In this document: piece after piece, positions 35,101 through 42,554 of the stretch
Position numbering within the stretch: position 1 is the first letter of the stretch
How the letters are laid out: every line of letters begins with the position of its first letter
NCBI GenBank assembly: GCA_051155775.1
Contig: DAXETV010000012.1
Coordinates: forward strand, 1-64,000
Reading direction: 5' to 3'
Source of the DNA: CAYSCZ01 sp051155775
GTDB taxonomy: Bacteria > Bacteroidota > Bacteroidia > Cytophagales > Cyclobacteriaceae
DNA: 64,000 bases
The notes under the pieces: model-generated
Databases searched by the model: none
Seen by the model: only the letters and a program-made list of their open reading frames with translations
Told to the model about the DNA's origin: nothing
Translations under genes and position numbers: made by a program

Positions 35101-35959
35101 GGTCGATATAGGCATTGACCAGCGCAGTCATGGTTCGGGGAAGGTATTTTATTTTCGGAGATAATGCAGATGACACGGATAAGTGCTGAAAGCCTGCTTC
35201 TTCAAAGTTTAATGATACTTCAGATTCATGAAGGGAATTTTTGCAACTATTCAAAAGGGAAATTGCTAACGATTCTGGTCCGCTAGCTTTTACTTTCCGT
35301 TGTAATTCTTTCAACTGGTCATTATTGATTGTACTGATAATTTCCCCTTTGGAATCTATCCGCTCATCAACTTCATAAACATCTGTGTATGGTAACCACC
35401 TTTGAGGTATGGCTAACTGAAACAGATCAGATCTGCGCTGATCACCTATTTTAATGAGGTCTTTAAACCCCTTTGTTATCATTAAAGCAACTTTGGCACC
35501 TTTTTTTTCCAGCAAGGCGTTTGTTCCTATGGTAGTTCCCAATCTTACCTGAGTCGGCGGTAAAGGTTGTTTAAGGGGCGTATCTGTAACAATCCTTAAC
35601 GCAAAAACCGGAGCCTCCTCAAATGCGGTTATTTCAAAATCCTGGGATTGTTTAAATGCCGCGATTGGTTTATCCAGCAAAAGTGACCGGTTCTCTATAT
35701 CAAATGTTGTTACTGAATAACTTAGATCGTCAATAAATAAAGTATATCCTATGATTACGTTCCCTGATGATATACCAAAATCAGTATTTATGATGTAATT
35801 CCTTTCCCCAGATTTTTTTACCAGCTTTCCGCGTAGTCTTCCTGAGCTTAATATTTTCTTTCTTGTAAAATTCCCTCGAGGATCAGATATCAAACAGTCT
35901 GTAAATGTTCCTCCAACATCTGCCCACAGTTTCCAATATTTTGATTGATTTTTGTTCAC
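32180..35959 (-). CDS. Fused hydantoinase A/B, ATP-dependent 5-oxoprolinase-like
   Basis: 1259 residues, matching the eukaryote-type fused 5-oxoprolinase length of about 1280. The HyuA half (about 1-690) has ADVGGTFTDCLIS at 13-25, TIDMGGTSTDVSR and the AAGGGSI block; the HyuB half (about 715-1259) starts near AVKQELFSNRLTSIAENMG and has HIPVHLGSMG, ITNHPGYGGSHLPDI and a glycine-rich end (ETPGGGGYG). The enzyme opens 5-oxoproline or hydantoin rings with ATP in the cytoplasm. The start is GTG at 35959, which puts the VGGTFTD motif at the usual distance from the N-terminus. An insert at about 40-130 before the conserved LGTTIGTNALLE motif is larger than in bacterial HyuA. Downstream overlap with the Nramp-like gene implies joint function. 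Confidence 0.92.
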   Translation of the reverse strand: MNKNQSKYWKLWADVGGTFTDCLISDPRGNFTRKKILSSGRLRGKLVKKSGERNYIINTDFGISSGNVIIGYTLFIDDLSYSVTTFDIENRSLLLDKPIAAFKQSQDFEITAFEEAPVFALRIVTDTPLKQPLPPTQVRLGTTIGTNALLEKKGAKVALMITKGFKDLIKIGDQRRSDLFQLAIPQRWLPYTDVYEVDERIDSKGEIISTINNDQLKELQRKVKASGPESLAISLLNSCKNSLHESEVSLNFEEAGFQHLSVSSALSPKIKYLPRTMTALVNAYIDPVLQKFKDNMNDRLAADNFKVMTSSGSLADVSVFKAKDSLLSGPAAGVSGCAYLSRLMGLQKVLTIDMGGTSTDVSRYDRHIDFDDHLDIGDITIFNHTLSIHTVAAGGGSICKYKDSVLQVGPESAGAVPGPASYGKNGPLTITDVNLLLGRIVMSNFSIPITKDQARKQLEIIKNHCEEDLSDESILTGFLEIANTKMAAAIHKISFEKGYNPSEYHLMAFGGAGGQHACGVAEKLGIKNILIPYDGSLLSAYGLGKALISKENLMQILKPLDEVYDALTEYFGKLEKAVMNELSREGFTNQDIEINRRILYLRFKGQETSLAVEFGDKDQLFADFKFKYENQYGHWIKNRTIEVEFIQLIGSNRREQEPVKPDFENKYLPETEDIQHVFLNDAWEDTPVFKWESLGIGAEIPGPALLFSDFTTIVIERDWKFFMDGSGNGRMIFLGAIDSTEISVMPMAVKQELFSNRLTSIAENMGALLQRCAFSVNIKERLDFSCAILDKDAELVVNAPHIPVHLGSMGVCVRAVRDVISLGSAQVVITNHPGYGGSHLPDITLIAAAYDDDQLIGYVANRAHHAEIGGKSPGSMPADARNLEEEGVVIPPMYLVKDGIFQEKAISKLLTNAKYPTRSIEENLADLNAGVAAIQLGVNSLKQLAKEVQALEIQSLSASIKENASNVLWNAILPLMNKSFRSKEYLDDGTLLNVCIHFTDDQLIFDFSGTSDQHTGNLNATPAILNGVIIYVLRILADRPLSLNEGLMKRVKLIVPEGSIINPLFFNEPENCPAVVGGNTETSQRLVDTVFKALKLSACSQGTMNNFLFGNESFGYYETIGGGSGAGKGFHGVDGVHQHMTNTGCTDPEILEHRYPVKVLEWSINHGSGGVGKWSGGDGIRKILQFNEPVVVTTLMQHRKQEPYGIEGGKPGSVGKQYIIKPNGDKKIVNGIDQVEVEIGDKMVIETPGGGGYGHSEMS

Positions 35960-35979
35960 CTATCAAAGTAGGTGTTTTT

Positions 35980-36924
35980 TTAATAAATGGGCAAACCCAG
36001 CGCTTGTCTCAGCACCGTATCTTGCTTGTTGTTCTTACTCCAATATTTTTCCCTGATTGTTGAGATCCTTTTTGCGGTTGTAAATAAGGATTTATCAGAC
36101 ATACCAGAATAAGACTCTTCCCATCCTTCAATAATAAATGGAAAATTTTCCTGAAAAAATATAGACAGCCTTCTTTCATTATGCTTATATCTTATCGTAT
36201 AATTCATAACCGGCTTTCCATTAAATTTATCTTTGTTTAAACTGGCTGTGGCATCATAAACATCATCGGCATTATGTTTTAGCCTGTTATAAAATAAACT
36301 TTGGATTAGTTTGATGTCTCCTTTTGGCAAATATTCAGGATTGAACCTGATACGGGTCCAAATTTCATCTTCAGTTAACACCTTTGGTAAAGATTTTTTT
36401 GTATCTCCCTCTTTTTCGAAGTATGAATAGTTAACCACGTTATATTTGTCGTTCCTCAGATTATATTGAGAAAAAGTATGACCACACCATTCCTGGGAGG
36501 ATGCAGTGATCTTAAGCGTATTAGCTCCTTCTCCGGCATTTACAGGAGTAAACGTTGATAACATCATTGAATAAGGATAGATGCCGGTTAGGAATTTTTT
36601 CATAAAATTCAGCTTAAGAATTGTAGAGGAGGGATAACTCCCGGTTTCGTCCTTTACTTGTTTATCCGGCAGGAAATTTTCTGTGACGAATATTAGAGTA
36701 GCCGTCCCATTATGTGCTTCACCATACCTTGATTGTAATAATTCATAGGATGTGAGCTCTGCTGTACCACTATACCAATAATCATCAAAACCGTCAGCCT
36801 TTTTGAATTCTGAAGCGTTAGCGGATATGGCACCCATCCGGGCTTTGGATGTTTCACTGTTTGGATTACAGGAAACTAAAGTGATAAGTATTAAAAGTAG
36901 AGGGTATCTAAAATAAATAATCAT
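35980..36924 (-). CDS. Bacteroidota lipoprotein of unknown function
   Basis: 314 residues with a lipoprotein signal peptide and lipobox Cys19 (LILITLVSCNPN). The rest is a soluble, mostly beta-looking protein with motifs such as DYWYSGTAELTSYEL, RYGEAHNGTATLIFVTE and ASSQEWCGHTFSQYNL. I recall proteins of this type being labelled 'septum formation inhibitor Maf' in databases, but no Maf (nucleotide pyrophosphatase) signature is present and that name should not be used. It lies 20 bases upstream of the oxoprolinase gene and may be transcribed with it. A consensus promoter element precedes it. Function unknown. Confidence 0.8.
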   Translation of the reverse strand: MIIYFRYPLLLILITLVSCNPNSETSKARMGAISANASEFKKADGFDDYWYSGTAELTSYELLQSRYGEAHNGTATLIFVTENFLPDKQVKDETGSYPSSTILKLNFMKKFLTGIYPYSMMLSTFTPVNAGEGANTLKITASSQEWCGHTFSQYNLRNDKYNVVNYSYFEKEGDTKKSLPKVLTEDEIWTRIRFNPEYLPKGDIKLIQSLFYNRLKHNADDVYDATASLNKDKFNGKPVMNYTIRYKHNERRLSIFFQENFPFIIEGWEESYSGMSDKSLFTTAKRISTIREKYWSKNNKQDTVLRQALGLPIY

Positions 36925-36943
36925 AGCTTTGAAATTGTAGTTA

Positions 36944-36951
36944 CAAAACTA
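36944..36951 (-). promoter_or_regulatory. -7 element TAGTTTTG ahead of the lipoprotein gene
   Basis: CAAAACTA on the plus strand reads TAGTTTTG on the minus strand, an exact TAnnTTTG match ending 19 bases before the ATG at 36924. This spacing resembles the elements at 42530 and 47499. No clear -33 element is seen. Confidence 0.4.
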
Positions 36952-36991
36952 TGATTAACCAAGATTGATTCCTGAAAAATAAAATAAGTTA

Positions 36992-37270
36992 TCAGCCTTT
37001 TTCTACTTCGCTGATAAAACTTTTACCTGGTTTAAATTTAGGAACCACCTTCTCAGGAACTGTAATTTCCTGTCCTGTCTGAGGGTTTCTAACTTTTCTG
37101 GACTTTCTCTTACTTTGAGAGAACGTACCAAAGTTTACTAAAGTAACTGAGTTACCATGAGAAACATCCTTAACAATTGCATCCAAAAGGCTATCTAAAG
37201 CTTTTGTAGCCTGGGCTTTAGTAATACCGGCCTGGTCGGCCATCGAATTAATTAAATCTGCTTTGTTCAA
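36992..37270 (-). CDS. HU-family DNA-binding protein
   Basis: 92 residues, the normal HU length. It starts with MNKADLINSMADQAGITK, has the dimer core ALDSLLDAI, and the DNA-binding arm with FGTFSQSKRKSRKVRNPQTGQE and the PKFKPGKSF end. HU dimers bend and compact DNA in the nucleoid. The start codon is TTG at 37268-37270, supported by the strongly conserved N-terminus that begins exactly there. It stands alone, with 66 bases to the next gene. Confidence 0.95.
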   Translation of the reverse strand: MNKADLINSMADQAGITKAQATKALDSLLDAIVKDVSHGNSVTLVNFGTFSQSKRKSRKVRNPQTGQEITVPEKVVPKFKPGKSFISEVEKG

Positions 37271-37454
37271 ATTATTTTAACTTTTATGTAACATCAACAA
37301 TTTTAACAACTTGACTAAAAAAATGCAAGGTAATTGCTAAAATATCAACAGGTGGGGCTTTAAAAGGATCGATTTTGTTGAAAAATTATTTACCAACTAA
37401 CATAAAAGTTAAAGACGGCATAACATTAATGTGTATTATAACCCAGTTTAAATT

Positions 37455-38393
37455 TTACATTTCCAAAACCAGTCTGTATCGAGGACTACCGGATCTTAGT
37501 TTTTCCATGGCTTCATTCACAGTTTTTAATGGAAAAGATTCTATTATTGGTTCAATATTATGTCTCTGGATAAATTCCAGCATCCTTTTGGTGTTTATTG
37601 GACTCCCCAAAGGTGAACCAGTTAACATCTTTTGACCTGCTAATACTGGGAAATGTGTGTATGTAACCTGTCCAACAGCTCCCACGATGTGAATTCTTCC
37701 TTTTGGTTTTAAAGCATTTATGTATGCATCCCAATTTAAGTCCACATTAGAGGTAACAAGAATTAAATCAAATGTATTGGCCAGCTTACCAAGAGCGTCG
37801 GCTTCCTTAATGTTGACAAAATTATGGGCCCCTAGTCTATTTGCTTCCTCCGCTTTATCGGCACTGGTAGAAAAAGCTGTTACTTCACATCCCCAGGCAT
37901 TTAAAAAAGATAACGCCATGTGCCCCAAACCACCGATACCTACTACTCCGACATGATGCAAACCACTTAGATTACTTTGAATAATAGGATTGAACACAGT
38001 TATTCCACCACAAAACAAAGGTCCGGCAGACTGAAGGTTTATGCCCTCCGGAATAGGGATGACCCATGTTGATTGTGCTTTCACTTTATTTGCAAATCCC
38101 CCAAACCTTCCTACGATGGTCATTTCAGAATTAACACAAAGATTATGATCGCCTGACATACAATCCTCACAAGTCATGCATGATCTCGAAAACCACCCCA
38201 GGCCAACAGTTTGACCAATTTGCAGGTGATGTACATTGTCACCTTTCTGTGATATCTTTCCAACCACTTCATGTCCAGGTACAAACGGATAGGCCGACAT
38301 GCCCCAATCATTATTTAACATGCTAAGGTCACTATGACAGATACCGCAGTGGCTCACATCAATGATGACTTCATCTTTTTCCAGAGGGCCCAT
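37455..38393 (-). CDS. Zinc-dependent NAD(P) alcohol dehydrogenase (YahK/cinnamyl type), start codon abnormal
   Basis: 312 residues from the first ATG at 38393. Catalytic zinc site GICHSD, GHEVVG, structural zinc cluster CMTCEDCMSGDHNLC and the Rossmann motif GVGIGGLGHMALSF are intact, so a reduction of aldehydes to alcohols with NADPH is likely. However the family's first strand is encoded upstream in the same frame: 38394-38459 reads I-I-K-V-E-A-Y-A-A-H-E-A-K-G-E-L-K-P-F-E-Y-Q, which is the expected N-terminus. Where homologues have Met there is ATA or ATT (38459-38454), and the only codons left before an in-frame TAA are TTA and AAA. Either a rare ATT/ATA start is used, or the gene has lost its start and the protein lacks about 22 residues. 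Confidence 0.85.
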   Translation of the reverse strand: MGPLEKDEVIIDVSHCGICHSDLSMLNNDWGMSAYPFVPGHEVVGKISQKGDNVHHLQIGQTVGLGWFSRSCMTCEDCMSGDHNLCVNSEMTIVGRFGGFANKVKAQSTWVIPIPEGINLQSAGPLFCGGITVFNPIIQSNLSGLHHVGVVGIGGLGHMALSFLNAWGCEVTAFSTSADKAEEANRLGAHNFVNIKEADALGKLANTFDLILVTSNVDLNWDAYINALKPKGRIHIVGAVGQVTYTHFPVLAGQKMLTGSPLGSPINTKRMLEFIQRHNIEPIIESFPLKTVNEAMEKLRSGSPRYRLVLEM

Positions 38394-38580
38394 CTGATAT
38401 TCAAAGGGCTTTAATTCGCCTTTTGCTTCATGAGCGGCGTATGCTTCTACTTTAATTATTAATTTTTATTAAGGTTTTACAATTGGCATTGAACAATAGA
38501 CAATGCAATGATGTTCACTACTAATCTCCGCTTATTTTATTTATTATTGCTGAATTGTTTGAATAAGTTGATAAAAAGAA

Positions 38581-39804
38581 ATGTACGATCTTAAAAATTA
38601 TATCCACAGAGGCTCAACGTTTGTAAATAATAAACTTAATCCTCGCCACAAAAAATTGTCGACTTTGATGATTTACGCCACGGATATCTGTGATTCTGGC
38701 TGTAAGCATTGTCTTATATGGGCAAAAAGACCAACTAAAGTCCTTCCATTGGAAAAGATCATCGAAATAATGAATAGTAAGTGTGTCACCAAAAACACGA
38801 CCATTGGTCTGGAAGGCGGGGAATTTCTTTTACACCCTGAGGCGCTGGAAATTATGAAGTGGTTTCGGGAAAACCATCCAAATTTTGACCTTTTATCCAA
38901 TTGCTTAAAACCAGATAATTTAATAGAAGCGGTTAAAAAATATCCGCCTAAGAGATTATATGTATCCCTGGATGGCGATAAAGATACATACCTTTACATG
39001 AGGGGTAAAGATGGCTACGAATCAGTCATTAAGGTTATAGAAGAGCTTAAAGATGTGGTCCCTATTTCTACAATGTTTACCTTATCTCCTTATAATGAGT
39101 TTAGTGATATGGATCACGTGGCCAATGTATGTGAGAAATATGGGATAGATATGCGGATAGGTGTTTATAATAACATTTCATTTTTTGATACTGTAGAGAC
39201 AGCACATGAAAATGATATTGGGCAACATAAAGATGAAAAAATACTTCAATATGCTGATGTAAGGGAGATAAAGCAGGAGGGTCTACTCCAACGAAACGCT
39301 AAACTCAAAGAAGAAGAAGCTAAAAATATTCACAGCCCTATCCACAATCACGAGGTTGAGTACAGTGAGTTCAAGGACAACGTACCTCATTCCATAAAGA
39401 AATTCAAAGAAAACTATGACTTTTTAATGCTCTATGATGAGTGGAGAAAGAAACGTTTGAAGATGAAGTGCCACAGTATTCTGGATAGTGCCGTTGTGCA
39501 TCCAAATGGTGATGTACCAATTTGTCAGCATCTTGATGTGAAAATTGGAAATGTTTTTGAGAATACATTAGATGAGGTTTTTAATTCCGATGAAACCATT
39601 AAAACCCATAATCATCATGTTCACAATTGCAATCAATGTTGGATTAACTTCCATAGAAAATATGACGTGGTACTTTACAGAACCTTCGAGAAATTTTTTG
39701 GAAAGGTTGGTACTTCTAAATTACTAGGTTATTATCAATGGGAAGAGGACAATAAATCGACTTACAAGGAATACATGGATAAGGTCACTAAAACTTATGT
39801 TTAA
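38581..39804 (+). CDS. Radical SAM protein with C-terminal SPASM-like cluster
   Basis: 407 residues. The radical SAM motif CxxxCxxC is Cys37, Cys41, Cys44 (DICDSGCKHC), followed by the SAM-binding LEGGEF at 78-83. The C-terminal region holds Cys297, Cys315, Cys350 and Cys353 with VHPNGDVPIC, typical of a SPASM-type auxiliary iron-sulfur site. There is a charged insert (about 215-290). Family members modify peptides, sugars or nucleotides, or mature enzymes; no precursor peptide gene is evident next to it. Its end overlaps the end of the convergent Gfo/Idh gene by 17 bases. Substrate unknown. Confidence 0.88.
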   Translation: MYDLKNYIHRGSTFVNNKLNPRHKKLSTLMIYATDICDSGCKHCLIWAKRPTKVLPLEKIIEIMNSKCVTKNTTIGLEGGEFLLHPEALEIMKWFRENHPNFDLLSNCLKPDNLIEAVKKYPPKRLYVSLDGDKDTYLYMRGKDGYESVIKVIEELKDVVPISTMFTLSPYNEFSDMDHVANVCEKYGIDMRIGVYNNISFFDTVETAHENDIGQHKDEKILQYADVREIKQEGLLQRNAKLKEEEAKNIHSPIHNHEVEYSEFKDNVPHSIKKFKENYDFLMLYDEWRKKRLKMKCHSILDSAVVHPNGDVPICQHLDVKIGNVFENTLDEVFNSDETIKTHNHHVHNCNQCWINFHRKYDVVLYRTFEKFFGKVGTSKLLGYYQWEEDNKSTYKEYMDKVTKTYV

Positions 39805-40822
39805 TTTTTTCTATCAAGCTATAAGTCTCCAACAGGTCGTTTAAAGGCGATCTGTTTGTTGTTTTTTGACCCTCTACAGTTTTAACGAAAGTTTCGATCT
39901 CCGTTAGGTAGCCTTGCTCATAGAGGCTGTTGAAGTCTTTTATGGGTATGAAGCCCCTGTTGTCATACAGCGAAATTGTTTTTGTGGGATTATCTAAAAC
40001 TTTCTCCAAAGGAATATTCATAACTTTCTTAGGCTTTGATTCTTTAGTGAGTTTTGATGGGTATGATGCGTAGATAACTTCTTTTTTTGTATTTATGGTC
40101 ATATCATCATGAGTAATACCCCAGCCGTAGTTTGTAGATAGCTCCAGGACACCAATGGCTCCACTTCTATGTTTCGTTTGAATAATCACGGAGGAATAAC
40201 CTTGCGCACCAACTCTTTGAATATTTACATGTTCTGTTTTTCCAAACAAATAGTAAATATTATCCAGAGCATGGATGTAAAGGTCTAATACCTCATCTCC
40301 TTCCGGGTAACCTCCTGTTACATACCTGGCATTATAGGTTATAACATCTTTTAGATATGGTTTCAATAGACTATTAATTTTACAATATCTCTTTTGTAAA
40401 CCCACCAGACATTTTACTTGGTTTGCGTTTTTGATCAGATCCTCCAGCTCATTTTTGCTGGCACATGGAGGTTTTTCTACAAAAACATATTTCCCTCCCT
40501 GCATAAGTTTTTTTGTTATTTCATAGTGGGCCTTAACGGATGCACTCACAAATACGCCCTTTATTTCTACATCGTTTATAATATCTGTTAAAGAGTCAGT
40601 ACCTTCTGCCCCATAGCGGGATGCCATCCTGACGGCATTTTCCTTGTTGCGGGTGCATATAATCTTTAATGGTACAGCCAAATAATTTAAACAAGGATAA
40701 AGGTTAGAGATGCTATGATTACCAACCCCTACAAAGGCGTATTTATATTTATAAGATTTATCTAGTTTCAGATAACCTTGTTTTCTGACCTGTTTATATT
40801 TTTCAATTAAACCATCTATCAT
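39788..40822 (-). CDS. Gfo/Idh/MocA family oxidoreductase, cytoplasmic
   Basis: 344 residues, without signal peptide. The Rossmann fold begins at about residue 28 (YAFVGVGNHSISNLYP) after an unusual helical lead of about 25 residues, and the EKPP motif is at VFVEKPPCAS (about 115). The C-terminal domain includes HALDNIYYLFGK. Such enzymes use NAD(P) to oxidise sugars or sugar nucleotides. It lies 19 bases upstream of the SMUG2-type glycosylase stop region and 3' to 3' with the radical SAM gene. This one has an N-terminal extension not found in ordinary inositol dehydrogenases, so a specialised substrate, such as a nucleotide or peptide-linked sugar, is possible but not shown. Confidence 0.85.
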   Translation of the reverse strand: MIDGLIEKYKQVRKQGYLKLDKSYKYKYAFVGVGNHSISNLYPCLNYLAVPLKIICTRNKENAVRMASRYGAEGTDSLTDIINDVEIKGVFVSASVKAHYEITKKLMQGGKYVFVEKPPCASKNELEDLIKNANQVKCLVGLQKRYCKINSLLKPYLKDVITYNARYVTGGYPEGDEVLDLYIHALDNIYYLFGKTEHVNIQRVGAQGYSSVIIQTKHRSGAIGVLELSTNYGWGITHDDMTINTKKEVIYASYPSKLTKESKPKKVMNIPLEKVLDNPTKTISLYDNRGFIPIKDFNSLYEQGYLTEIETFVKTVEGQKTTNRSPLNDLLETYSLIEKIKHKF

Positions 40823-40841
40823 TTCAAAATAAAATTAAGCT

Positions 40842-41531
40842 TTAAGCGATCAATGTTTTGGATGCGTTGAGTTCCTGAATATAAAGACTTATGTAGTCAT
40901 CAATTTTTTTTAGTCTGTATTGCATTATCCACCTTGGGTGGGGTAGTCCCTTTATTTCGTCAAATAATCTATAATCATTATTTATTTCTTTAAAAATCTT
41001 ATAATTTTTGCCCTGACCTATGCAATAAGCTATTTTTCTGGAGCACCCAAACAATAATTTCTTTTTTAACCAATCAACGATATATGGTTTTATTTCTTTG
41101 AGAAGCTCCTTTGAATCGTAGTAATTAAAATTCTTTCCCTGCTTGACAAATCCTATGGGAGATAATGCTGAAAAAAAGAACTTTTGATAAAACTTTTCGG
41201 GGCCTCCATACGCACTGATCATCTTATAAATAAATATTGAAGAAAGCTCTGCCTTTTGTTCAAAATAATTTTCTATCCCACAATCACGCTTCAATCTGAT
41301 AGGGTCTGTAAAGCCAATGCCGGTTATACCAGCCCCAAACCGTCCCGGATTAATTCCCATAAGCAAGACCCTCTGGCCATTATCATTATAAAACTTTGTG
41401 AAAAACTGAAGCATGATTTTTTTTATCTCATCATCCCTGAAAGGGGTCAACAGGTCCACACCTTCAGGAACCTTTGGTGATTCTATCTTTTCATAAAAAT
41501 CAATTACCGATTGGCCAAATGTGCTCTTCAT
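40842..41531 (-). CDS. SMUG2-type uracil-DNA glycosylase (DUF4918 family)
   Basis: 229 residues of the uracil-DNA glycosylase superfamily. The active-site motif 1 is MGINPGRFGAGITGIGFTDP (about 57-76), matching the GxNPGpfG pattern of SMUG enzymes, and motif 2 is GLPHPRWIMQYR (about 195-206). SMUG2 proteins described from Bacteroidota remove uracil and xanthine from DNA. The leading residues and overall length fit DUF4918. A TAnnTTTG element lies right at the start (41539-41546), which would place the transcript start at about the ATG. Upstream lie a small membrane peptide gene and a second glycosylase on the other strand. Confidence 0.88.
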   Translation of the reverse strand: MKSTFGQSVIDFYEKIESPKVPEGVDLLTPFRDDEIKKIMLQFFTKFYNDNGQRVLLMGINPGRFGAGITGIGFTDPIRLKRDCGIENYFEQKAELSSIFIYKMISAYGGPEKFYQKFFFSALSPIGFVKQGKNFNYYDSKELLKEIKPYIVDWLKKKLLFGCSRKIAYCIGQGKNYKIFKEINNDYRLFDEIKGLPHPRWIMQYRLKKIDDYISLYIQELNASKTLIA

Positions 41532-41538
41532 TCAAGCC

Positions 41539-41546
41539 CAAAACTA
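41539..41546 (-). promoter_or_regulatory. -7 element TAGTTTTG ahead of the SMUG2 gene
   Basis: CAAAACTA on the plus strand reads TAGTTTTG on the minus strand, an exact consensus match, but only 7 bases before the ATG at 41531. With the usual start site about 7 bases downstream, the mRNA would be nearly leaderless. Confidence 0.35.
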
Positions 41547-41596
41547 ATGCTTAAATAACAACCGTCACCGGGTAGGTTGACAAACTGCATAGGAAA

Positions 41597-41627
41597 TAGC
41601 TGATAATGAGAATACATTAGCTGATAA
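41597..41627 (+). repeat. 10-bp direct repeat, 21 bp apart
   Basis: TAGCTGATAA occurs at 41597-41606 and again at 41618-41627, a start-to-start distance of 21 bases (two helical turns). The second copy runs into the ribosome binding site of the small gene at 41639. The spacing would suit two protein subunits on one DNA face, so an operator is possible. Confidence 0.3.
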
Positions 41628-41638
41628 AGGAGGGAATA

Positions 41639-41815
41639 ATGAAACAAATAAAAGAGATTGTATTAATGGGATTGGTGGTGCTATTATTTACTCCTCTTGC
41701 CTTTCTACTAATGCCTATAGTTCTGATTGGAGGAATAATCGGGGCTATTAAGACAATAATTGAGGGCAGATGGAAAAAAGCCAATTACCCTAAAATCCAT
41801 CATCAGGTAAGTTAA
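41639..41815 (+). CDS. Small membrane peptide, unannotated type
   Basis: 58 residues from the ATG at 41639 to the TAA at 41813-41815. The ribosome binding site AAAGGAGGG (41626-41634) is a near-perfect Shine-Dalgarno, unusual for Bacteroidota, with a 4-base gap to the ATG. The peptide has a short charged N-terminus (MKQIKE), a hydrophobic stretch of about 30 residues that could span the membrane once or as a hairpin (about 7-39, GLVVLLFTPL...LIGGIIGAI), then a basic tail (EGRWKKANYPK). Phe, Pro and Gly in the hydrophobic part suggest a kinked helix. I do not recognise a family. It sits between divergent SMUG2 and a HhH glycosylase, 39 bases before the latter, and could be transcribed with it. 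Confidence 0.55.
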   Translation: MKQIKEIVLMGLVVLLFTPLAFLLMPIVLIGGIIGAIKTIIEGRWKKANYPKIHHQVS

Positions 41816-41854
41816 CCTGGTACATATTGATAAAACAATCAATATTTTTGATGG

Positions 41855-42472
41855 ATGCAAAAGCTTATGACGGATGAAGGCATTGAATATCTATGTGCCA
41901 AGGATTCTATATTCAGGTGGATCAGTGACAATTATGGATTGCCACCAAATTGGAAAAGAAATCCCGGATTTGAGTCATTGGTTAAAATCATATTGGAACA
42001 ACAGGTATCGCTAAATGCTGCCAAAGTCGCTTACGAAAAGCTAAAAAGTATTTGTTGCGAAATTGATCCACTTAAGATCTTACAACTGAGTGATAAGCAG
42101 ATGCGTGATGCTTATGTAAGCAGACAAAAAGCCAACTATATCCGTGAACTTTCCAAAGCAATACTGGAGGGTAAATTTTTTTTTGAGGAACTTTTGAGTT
42201 TAGATCCATCAAAAGTATATGATAAATTAACATCAATTAAAGGGATTGGTCCATGGACGGCAAATGTTTACATGATATTCTGCCTGCAATACCCCGACAT
42301 TTTTCCGGAGGGTGATGTTGCATTGATTAATACTATTAAAGAATTGAAAGAAGACATTGAACCAGAAAAATTTAATGATTTGATCAAAACGTGGTCACCA
42401 TACCGAACTACTGCTGCATTTTTTCTCTGGCACTACTATTTAAGTAAAAGAGGACGAAAGGCTTTAATCTAG
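41855..42472 (+). CDS. HhH-GPD DNA glycosylase (3-methyladenine type)
   Basis: 205 residues of the helix-hairpin-helix GPD superfamily, close to AlkA/MagIII-like short forms. ILEQQVSLNAA (about 48-58) is the conserved first helix segment, LTSIKGIGPWTANVYMI (about 126-142) is the hairpin, and GDVALIN (about 155-161) carries the catalytic Asp. No C-terminal iron-sulfur Cys cluster is present, so it is not EndoIII/MutY-like. It removes alkylated bases in the base-excision repair pathway. It follows the small membrane peptide gene by 39 bases and lies beside the SMUG2 glycosylase on the other strand, forming a small repair cluster. Confidence 0.88.
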   Translation: MQKLMTDEGIEYLCAKDSIFRWISDNYGLPPNWKRNPGFESLVKIILEQQVSLNAAKVAYEKLKSICCEIDPLKILQLSDKQMRDAYVSRQKANYIRELSKAILEGKFFFEELLSLDPSKVYDKLTSIKGIGPWTANVYMIFCLQYPDIFPEGDVALINTIKELKEDIEPEKFNDLIKTWSPYRTTAAFFLWHYYLSKRGRKALI

Positions 42473-42529
42473 CTGGTAGATTCCCAATAAAGCAATATTA
42501 ATTCTCAAATCAGTTACAAAATAATTAAT

Positions 42530-42537
42530 TACTTTTG
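42530..42537 (+). promoter_or_regulatory. -7 element TACTTTTG ahead of the lipoprotein gene
   Basis: Exact TAnnTTTG match ending 17 bases before the ATG at 42555. The gap between the glycosylase stop and this gene is 82 bases, which suits a new promoter. No distinct -33 TTTG seen. Confidence 0.4.
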
Positions 42538-42554
42538 TGGAAAAATAAATTAGA

